A DNA stretch of 20,229 nucleotides from Bacteroidales bacterium (lineage in GTDB: Bacteria; Bacteroidota; Bacteroidia; Bacteroidales; UBA4181). Shown piece after piece: positions 14,466 through 20,229 of this stretch. The stretch covers positions 1-20,229 of the forward strand of contig JAIRLS010000173.1 of assembly GCA_031259205.1 (NCBI GenBank), in the 5' to 3' direction. The position numbers and the translations under genes were made by a program. The notes beneath the pieces are model-generated. The model did not search any database, was not told the DNA's origin, and worked only from the letters and a program-made list of their open reading frames with translations. The number at the start of each line of letters is the position of its first letter. Positions within the stretch are counted from its first letter, which is position 1.

Positions 14466-15893
14466 TCAGTTTTGCAGTTTTCCGGCGGCTTTTTGATAAT
14501 ACGTTTCACTGTAACGTCGGTTGGTTTTGGCGTTGACAAGATTTACGCACGCTTGTTGCCAAACGGTTTGGGCTTCCAGATAACCGGCAAGCGTTTCCAT
14601 GCCTGCTTCATACTGGTCGCGGCTCACTTTCATGTTTTCTTCCGCCTGTTCGAGGGCTTTTTGCATCAGTTTTATTTCCAGTTCCGCTTCGTCGCATTTG
14701 TTCAGCGCCTGCATCAGGTCGAGTTCCATTTGTTCGGAAGCGTCGTCCGATTGTATCTCCATGATTTTCCGTTCGATTTCTGCCGAACGGATTTTGTGAC
14801 GGCCTTCTCCCCAGTGGAACAGGGGTATCTCCACCGAAAGGACGGCAGAGAGGGATAGCTTGTCCAGCAAAGGGCTACCATTGAGTTTCAGACCGTACAC
14901 ATAGCCGTAATTGGCCATAATACCTGCATGGGGAAGAAAATCACTGCGGATAAGGTCGGTTTCTTGCCGTTTCAATTCGATTCTTTTTTGGAGAATAGCA
15001 TATTCCGGACGTCCCGTATATCCGGCTGCACGGTCAATGCCGACAGCAGGGGAAAAATCAAGAGAATCCGTGGCAACGACCGGCGTAACAAGGCTGACGC
15101 CCATCACATGGCAAAGATTCATCCGCGACAGGCGAACGCCATTTTCCGCTTTTCGCAATTGCAGTTCGGCCTCGTTCACTTTCACCTGTACTTTCAACAC
15201 GTCATTGCGGGGTTTCATCCCTTCGTCAAAGGCGTCCTGCACGTTACGCAGGAGTTCGGTCACCACTTGCCGGTAGATTTCCGCAAGTTTTACCAGTTCA
15301 GTGGTTTTAACAAAAGTCCAGTAGGCTTCGTCGGTCGTCACAATGATTTCGGAGCGGGTAAGTTGCCTGTTCAAGCCAGCCATTTCATGGCCTGTTTGCG
15401 ACATTCTGCGTGCCGACCGTATTTTTCCTCCCGTGTAAAGCGGCTGTTCGACGCGAATCCCTGCCATATAGGAGCCGTTAAGTTTCAGCGCGATGTCCAT
15501 GTCCGGGAAGTAAGCGTATTCCTTAAATACAGGCGTGCCGTCGGTATTATACACCGGCGTGCCGTCGGGGAATGTCAGGAAATTGGGTTGCAGTTCTCCG
15601 GTGGCAGGGTTGGGAACAAAGGTAGGCAGGTAGTTGCCCGTAAGTTTTTTGTTCATTTCTGCGTTGGAATACAGGTACTGTCCCGACATGGAGAGCTTCG
15701 GAAAATAATTCGCCTTGTAAGCTTTGGCGTCGCTGGCGGTTTTATCAAAAGTCAATGTGGCGACAGTCATAGCCTTGTTATGTTCCAGCGCCGTTGCACG
15801 GCACTGTTCGAGCGTCATTTTCTGCTGTTGCGCCGTTATGCGGCAAGCGGCGGCAGCAAGTAAAATGCAGAGGATGAATTTTCCTGTTGTCAT
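14466..15893 (-). CDS. TolC-family outer membrane efflux channel
   Basis: The product has 475 residues, the usual TolC size. It starts with a Sec signal peptide (MTTGKFILCILLAAAACRITAQQ). The mature part begins MTLEQCRATALEHN, the typical first helix of outer membrane efflux proteins. Two long α-helical hairpin repeats follow, separated by β-strand segments (AGIRVEQPLYTGGKIRSARRM and SVEIPLFHWGEGRHKIRSAE), the hallmark of the OEP fold. A trimer would form a barrel in the outer membrane and a tunnel through the periplasm. Its ATG lies 10 bases after the RND pump stop, so it is the last gene of the efflux operon. The substrate is unknown. Confidence 0.93.
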   Translation of the reverse strand: MTTGKFILCILLAAAACRITAQQQKMTLEQCRATALEHNKAMTVATLTFDKTASDAKAYKANYFPKLSMSGQYLYSNAEMNKKLTGNYLPTFVPNPATGELQPNFLTFPDGTPVYNTDGTPVFKEYAYFPDMDIALKLNGSYMAGIRVEQPLYTGGKIRSARRMSQTGHEMAGLNRQLTRSEIIVTTDEAYWTFVKTTELVKLAEIYRQVVTELLRNVQDAFDEGMKPRNDVLKVQVKVNEAELQLRKAENGVRLSRMNLCHVMGVSLVTPVVATDSLDFSPAVGIDRAAGYTGRPEYAILQKRIELKRQETDLIRSDFLPHAGIMANYGYVYGLKLNGSPLLDKLSLSAVLSVEIPLFHWGEGRHKIRSAEIERKIMEIQSDDASEQMELDLMQALNKCDEAELEIKLMQKALEQAEENMKVSRDQYEAGMETLAGYLEAQTVWQQACVNLVNAKTNRRYSETYYQKAAGKLQN

Positions 15894-15903
15894 GAGCGTA
15901 CGG

Positions 15904-18900
15904 TTATTGTTTTACCTTAATTTTAAAAAAGACGGCGTACAGGATAGGGATGAACAGCAAGATGATGAGCGTCCCAAACAGCAAGCCCCCCATAATGGTT
16001 ACCGCTCCCGAGCCGTACAAATCGTCGGTAATCAGGGGCAACATGCCGAGAATGGTGGTCAGTGACGCCATCATCACCGGTCGGAAACGGCTTGACGAAC
16101 TGTCGAGCAAGGCTTTTAGCGGTTCTACTCCCTGCAATATCTGCAAGTTGATTTCATCCATCAGTACAATGCCGTTTTTCACCATCATGCCCGTCAGCCC
16201 CAACACGCCTACGATAGCGACAAAACCGAAGGCCTTGCCGGATATGAGCATGGCCACCGTCACCCCTACCATGATAAGGGGGATGCAACAAAAGATGATA
16301 ATCGGCTTTTTATAATCCTTGAACAGCAGGAGGAGGATAGTGATGATGAGGATGACGCCCAGCGGAAGATTTTTGAACAGGTAATGGGTGGCCATTGAAC
16401 TTGCCCTGTGTTCGCCTTCCCACCGGAAGGAATATCCTTTGGGCAAAGGGATCTGTTCAATCTCTTTGAGGATTTTTTGCCGGGCGTCTTCGGCGCTTAC
16501 GCCGAACACCGGATTACACTGCGCCCGCATAGACCGTTGTCCGTTGTAACGTACCACCACCGGATCTTCCCATACGATCCTGACGCCTTTGGACGCCTGA
16601 CTTAACGGAACAGTACGAAGAACAGACTCCAGCACTTCTTCCTCGCTTATTGCCCCCGTCATCAGTTCCTGAACGGTTTGCCGGTTGATGCCGTTCAGCA
16701 AGGGCGTCAGGCCGAATACGGGGATATGGTCAAGGTTTTCGATAGCATGGCCGTTCCTGTCTACGCATTTGAAATAGATATTCATTGGGGTATTGCCGTC
16801 GTAGAAAACGCTTACCGGAATACCTCCCGTCGCGGCAAGCAGCGATAATCCCACATCCTGCCGGCTCAGTCCGATATTGCGGGCTGCCGGCTGGTTATAT
16901 TCCACCATGAACGTCGGCGTTGGCGGTTCCCAATCGGAGTTGATCAAGAAGATGTCGGAGCAGTTGCGCATGATTTCCTGCGCTTGAGCGGTGAGTTTCC
17001 GGAGTACCGCAGGATCGGGGCCGCTGAATTGCGCTTCGACAGGGTATTTCTTGTACATGAGGTTATAGCGTTTCAACCGTACATAGGCGTCGGGACAGGC
17101 GTTGGTGAGGTAGGCCTGTATTTCGGACATGCCGGCTTCCAATTTTTCGGACGATACAAAATCGACAATCAGTTCGCCGTAGGAGAGCGACGGGTCGGCC
17201 ATGCTGCGCACCAGATTATAGCGGCTGGGAGTTCCCCCTATCGACGACACGACGTGGGCGACGTCGGGGCGTGCCATCAGATAATCTTCGATACGGCACA
17301 AATCCTGTTTCACACGTGCACTTTGTACGCCTTCCGGAAGTTTGTATTCGATGTACAACTGGTCGTAGTTCATATCCGGGAAAAAGCCCTGCGGCAACAT
17401 TCGGTAAGCAAAGCCGCTGAGAACAATCAGGATAACGGCTATCGCAATGGATACGCTTTTGTGTCGCAGTCCCCATGTCAACGTTTTGCGCAGCATCCTG
17501 TAGGGGAACGACTCGAAAAGCGTTTTCCCCTCGGCCTGTGAAGCGTTTTTCAGCAGGAGTCCCGCATGGATAGGCACCTGTGTAATTGCAAGCAGCCAAC
17601 TCAACAACAGGGAAACGGACAGTACGATGAAAAGGTCTCTGACGTATATGCCGGCAGTGTCGGGCGACAGGAAAATCGGCAAGAAGGCGAGGATAGCAAT
17701 AAAGGTGGCCGCCAGCAAGGGAATGGCCGTTTTGCGACCGATGGCGGTGAGGGCTTCGGAACGCGGTTTCCCGCGTTTCAGGTCTACAAGGATACCGTCG
17801 ATAATGACAATGGCATTGTCTACCAGCATTCCCATCGCAAGGATAAAGGCGCCGAGCGAAACGCGCTGCAACGTCCCGTTGAAAGCGTTCAATATCAGAA
17901 ATGAACCGATAACTGAAATAACGAGGCTAAAGCCGATGATCACTCCGCTGCGAAAGCCCATCGTCAGCATCAGGACGAAAATGACAATAGCTACCGATTC
18001 AAGGAGATTCAGCATGAACGTGCCCAAAGCGTCATTGACACGGTCGGGCTGGAAGAAAACCTTGTGCAGTTTCATCCCGACAGGAAGGCGGTTTTGCTGC
18101 AACTGCGCCGCCAGTTTTTCCACTTGTCTGCCCAGCTTAGTGACGTCCGTACCGCCGAGCGCCGCGACGGAAATACCCAGCGCAGGCAGGCGGTCGTAAC
18201 GTAATTCATTGCGAACGGGTTCTTCTATCTGCATTTGCACTTCGCCAATATCACGGAGGCGTAACTGGTCGTTTTCATGCCCTTGCAGCAAAAGACTGCC
18301 GATGTCTTCTACCGTCCCGTATTTGCCGTTCACTGTTACTCTGATCCGTTGCAAGCCGCTTTCGTAATAACCCGAATACATGGTCCTGTTCTGTCCGCTC
18401 AATGTGGACAATACTTCTGCCGGATGAACTCCCAAATGCGCCATCCGGTCTTCATACAATTTTATTTCGATGCACTTTTTCCGTTCCCCGTAGATATTTA
18501 CACGCGCAATGCCTTCGATCGCCATCATTTCGCGTTGTATCAACTGTGCGTAATCGCTCATCTCCTTGTCGGAAAATCCGTCAGAGGTGAGAGCGTAAAA
18601 CATGCCGTACACGTCGCCGAAGTCGTCCATCACGACGGAAACGCCTGCTCCTTCCGGCAGTTTGCCCTGTACGTCGTTCACCTTGCGCCGCAACATATCC
18701 CAATACTGTTCCACTTCCTTGTTGGGCACAAGAGTGGTCAGTTCCACCACAATCATCGACACATCATTCATCGAACGGCTTTGCACGGCGTAGACGCCTT
18801 TCATGGTGCGGATACTCTTTTCCAGCAGGTCGGTCACTTCCAATTCCACCTGATGCGCCGATGCGCCCGGATAAGCAGTCACCACCAATGCCTGTTTTAC

Positions 18901-19026
18901 TTTTAATTCTGGGTCTTCCAGCTTACTCATATCGTAAAAGGCGTATGCCCCGCCGATCAACATCACCACAATCAGGAAATAAACCAGTTTGCGGTTGTCC
19001 AGCGCCCATTTTCCTGCGTCTGTCAT
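15904..19026 (-). CDS. RND-family inner-membrane efflux pump (AcrB/HAE1-like)
   Basis: From ATG 19026 the product has 1040 residues, as usual for AcrB relatives. It has the duplicated RND layout: a first membrane helix (LVYFLIVVMLIGGAYAFY), a large periplasmic domain, a membrane block with GMLVDNAIVIIDGI (around 400), a second helix and periplasmic domain (FPDMNYDQLYIEYKLPEG), and a final block with GLTGMMVKNGIVLMDEI. The helix-4 motif reads VDNAIV where AcrB has VDDAIV: the first proton-relay Asp is present and the second is Asn. The Lys of helix 10 is kept in VKNG. The pump uses the proton gradient to drive drugs, bile salts or lipids into the TolC channel. The ATG overlaps the adaptor stop by four bases (ATGA). 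The frame extends upstream to a TTG at 19221, but that part lies inside the adaptor gene and is arginine-rich noise. Confidence 0.94.
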   Translation of the reverse strand: MTDAGKWALDNRKLVYFLIVVMLIGGAYAFYDMSKLEDPELKVKQALVVTAYPGASAHQVELEVTDLLEKSIRTMKGVYAVQSRSMNDVSMIVVELTTLVPNKEVEQYWDMLRRKVNDVQGKLPEGAGVSVVMDDFGDVYGMFYALTSDGFSDKEMSDYAQLIQREMMAIEGIARVNIYGERKKCIEIKLYEDRMAHLGVHPAEVLSTLSGQNRTMYSGYYESGLQRIRVTVNGKYGTVEDIGSLLLQGHENDQLRLRDIGEVQMQIEEPVRNELRYDRLPALGISVAALGGTDVTKLGRQVEKLAAQLQQNRLPVGMKLHKVFFQPDRVNDALGTFMLNLLESVAIVIFVLMLTMGFRSGVIIGFSLVISVIGSFLILNAFNGTLQRVSLGAFILAMGMLVDNAIVIIDGILVDLKRGKPRSEALTAIGRKTAIPLLAATFIAILAFLPIFLSPDTAGIYVRDLFIVLSVSLLLSWLLAITQVPIHAGLLLKNASQAEGKTLFESFPYRMLRKTLTWGLRHKSVSIAIAVILIVLSGFAYRMLPQGFFPDMNYDQLYIEYKLPEGVQSARVKQDLCRIEDYLMARPDVAHVVSSIGGTPSRYNLVRSMADPSLSYGELIVDFVSSEKLEAGMSEIQAYLTNACPDAYVRLKRYNLMYKKYPVEAQFSGPDPAVLRKLTAQAQEIMRNCSDIFLINSDWEPPTPTFMVEYNQPAARNIGLSRQDVGLSLLAATGGIPVSVFYDGNTPMNIYFKCVDRNGHAIENLDHIPVFGLTPLLNGINRQTVQELMTGAISEEEVLESVLRTVPLSQASKGVRIVWEDPVVVRYNGQRSMRAQCNPVFGVSAEDARQKILKEIEQIPLPKGYSFRWEGEHRASSMATHYLFKNLPLGVILIITILLLLFKDYKKPIIIFCCIPLIMVGVTVAMLISGKAFGFVAIVGVLGLTGMMVKNGIVLMDEINLQILQGVEPLKALLDSSSSRFRPVMMASLTTILGMLPLITDDLYGSGAVTIMGGLLFGTLIILLFIPILYAVFFKIKVKQ

Positions 19027-20075
19027 AACACTCCTCCTGTATTGGAAGGCGACGGGGGCGGCAGCAGTTCCACTTTTTCCCCCTGCCGCAACGAATGGAC
19101 GCCTGCCGATACTACCTGTTCGCCCGGTTGCAAGCCTTCGGATATGATGACGGTTCCGTCGGTAAGAATTTCCCGCAGTTTTACCACGCGGGAGCGGACA
19201 GCGCCAGCCTCGTACACCCACACGGAGGTCTTACCCTCTTCGCCGAACAGCGCCGTTACCGGAATGACTGTTGTGCAGGTTTCATCCGCCTTATAATGAA
19301 TCGTCACCATTGCCGACATTCCCGGAGCAGGCGCTTCCCCGCCGGCGTCGCGCATCTTCAACCTCATTGCATACAACTGGTTGAGATTGGCTTTTCGAGT
19401 GATACCGATGAGATCAAGTGGAAATGATCGGCCGGAATAAGCGTCGATGGTACAGTCGAACGACTCAAAACGGTCGCGCCGGATAAAGTCGCTTGCCGAA
19501 ATATTGATTTCGACTTCGGGCAAACCGGAACAGATCATGGAAATAACCGGTATTCCGGCGCCTGTGGTTTCGTCGGCGTCGAACAGTTTCTTCTGCACGA
19601 AACCGTCAAAAGGCGCACGAAGTTTGGTGTCGGCCAGCGCATTTTTGTGCGCCTCATATTTGGCGGTTATCTGGTTAAGCCCATACACTGCCTTGTCGTA
19701 ATCGTTGGGCGTTACGCTGCCTTTGTTATAGAGCGCAATCACCCTGTCCGCTTCGGCTTTGATACGGCGGTATTCCGCTTCGGTTGCCGAAAGCTGTATC
19801 TGATAGTCGCGCGGGTCTATTTCGGCCAGCACTTGCCCTTTTTTGACGTACGCGCCTTCTTCCACTGTTATCTTCCGAATAGTGCCTGCAACCCTGAAAG
19901 CAAGGTTGACATCGGATGAAGGCCTTACCTTTCCCGGATAAACCTCCGTTTTCTGTTTGTTAATAGCATAAACCGTATCCGTTTTGACGGTACGAATTTC
20001 CGTCACGGGCGTCTGCTGCCGCGCACAGGCGCACAGGGAAAAAACAGCCGCAATGATAACTCCTGTATTTTTCAT
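19023..20075 (-). CDS. RND efflux periplasmic adaptor lipoprotein (membrane fusion protein)
   Basis: From ATG 20075 the product has 350 residues. It begins with a lipoprotein signal (MKNTGVIIAAVFSLCAC, lipid-modified Cys probably at 17). The first barrel-sandwich half (VAGTIRKITVEEGAYVKKGQVLAEIDPRDY) leads into an α-helical hairpin (SATEAEYRRIKAEADRVIALYNKGSVTPNDYDKAVYGLNQITAKYEAHKNAL), the second half (TKLRAPFDGFVQKKLFDADETTGAG) and β-barrel plus membrane-proximal domains (VIPVTALFGEEGKTSVWVY...). Known role: bridges the RND pump and the TolC channel, as AcrA or MexA does. A TTG at 20105 would add ten residues and hide the signal, so ATG 20075 is chosen. It is the first gene of the operon. 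Confidence 0.93.
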   Translation of the reverse strand: MKNTGVIIAAVFSLCACARQQTPVTEIRTVKTDTVYAINKQKTEVYPGKVRPSSDVNLAFRVAGTIRKITVEEGAYVKKGQVLAEIDPRDYQIQLSATEAEYRRIKAEADRVIALYNKGSVTPNDYDKAVYGLNQITAKYEAHKNALADTKLRAPFDGFVQKKLFDADETTGAGIPVISMICSGLPEVEINISASDFIRRDRFESFDCTIDAYSGRSFPLDLIGITRKANLNQLYAMRLKMRDAGGEAPAPGMSAMVTIHYKADETCTTVIPVTALFGEEGKTSVWVYEAGAVRSRVVKLREILTDGTVIISEGLQPGEQVVSAGVHSLRQGEKVELLPPPSPSNTGGVL

Positions 20076-20109
20076 AAAAATCCTTTTAATACTAAATTTT
20101 AGCAAGATA

Positions 20110-20117
20110 CAAAATTA
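20110..20117 (-). promoter_or_regulatory. Candidate -7 element of the efflux operon promoter
   Basis: On the minus strand this reads TAATTTTG, fitting TAnnTTTG, 34 bases before the adaptor ATG. A purine-rich tract (about 20126-20148) lies where a -33 box would be, without a clear TTTG. No repressor gene is visible within the window; it may lie past the right edge. Confidence 0.45.
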
Positions 20118-20213
20118 AATTTAAAAATGAAAAGAGAAAAGAGAAAAGTTAATTCTTTTTTTGAGGCGCTATGAAAAACAATTCTTCTGACCTCCACGAA
20201 TACACGAATGTAG

Positions 20214-20229
20214 AGGCGCACGGCGTGCG
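20214..20229. repeat. Left part of a GC-rich palindromic repeat cut by the window end
   Basis: CGCAC-GGC-GTGCG (20217-20229) forms a hairpin inside TGTAGAGGCGCACGGCGTGC. The left side GTAGAGG would be matched by CCTCTAC just past the edge if the element is complete. It resembles the dispersed palindromes of the GTAGAGRCGC type found between genes in many genomes of this phylum. Confidence 0.5.

Noticed and set aside
19027..19221. 65-residue N-terminal extension of the RND pump
   Set aside because: It needs a non-ATG start and lies entirely inside the adaptor gene in another frame. ATG 19026 gives the normal RND N-terminus and an ATGA overlap.

Overview
The window looks like a chromosomal segment of a member of the Bacteroidota, most likely Bacteroidales. 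Three things point there: two proteins end in type IX secretion (T9SS) type A sorting domains (YPNP motif), candidate promoters fit the Bacteroidota -7 pattern TAnnTTTG, and most start codons lack a clear Shine-Dalgarno sequence. No rRNA, tRNA or CRISPR array was seen.

Layout. (1) 1-519: the 3' end of a T9SS-secreted surface protein with a SprB-like Ig repeat. (2) 520-4900, plus strand: a possible 49-codon ORF, then rseP (site-2 protease), then a deleted IS1-family element with nearly perfect 24-bp terminal inverted repeats (2097-2449), then pth, an Hsp15-like S4 protein (4-bp overlap with pth) and a CNNM/CBS/CorC_HlyC membrane protein. (3) 4901-4953: a hairpin between converging genes. (4) 4961-13641, minus strand: a two-gene unit, a 2343-residue T9SS-exported multidomain protein (IgGFc-binding-like N-terminus, about three Ig-like repeats, a calcium-binding thrombospondin-type-3 array, sorting domain) followed by an OmpA-family barrel protein. 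(5) 13642-14465: an AT-rich gene-poor region with a roughly ten-unit, 21-bp tandem array in which five units carry the perfect palindrome TCGACGTCGA. (6) 14466-20075, minus strand: a tripartite RND efflux operon (lipoprotein adaptor, inner-membrane pump, TolC-like channel) with an ATGA overlap and a 10-bp gap. (7) The right edge cuts into a GC-rich palindromic repeat.

How they work together. The rseP-pth-hslR-corC stretch is housekeeping: envelope stress proteolysis, peptidyl-tRNA recycling, ribosome rescue and ion or polyamine homeostasis. The large secreted protein and the OmpA protein probably form a surface module, one displayed outside and one anchoring outer membrane to peptidoglycan. 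The efflux operon encodes a complete envelope-spanning pump. The least explained items are the 21-bp palindromic array and the IS1 relic. Family names come from motifs read by eye, not from database searches.
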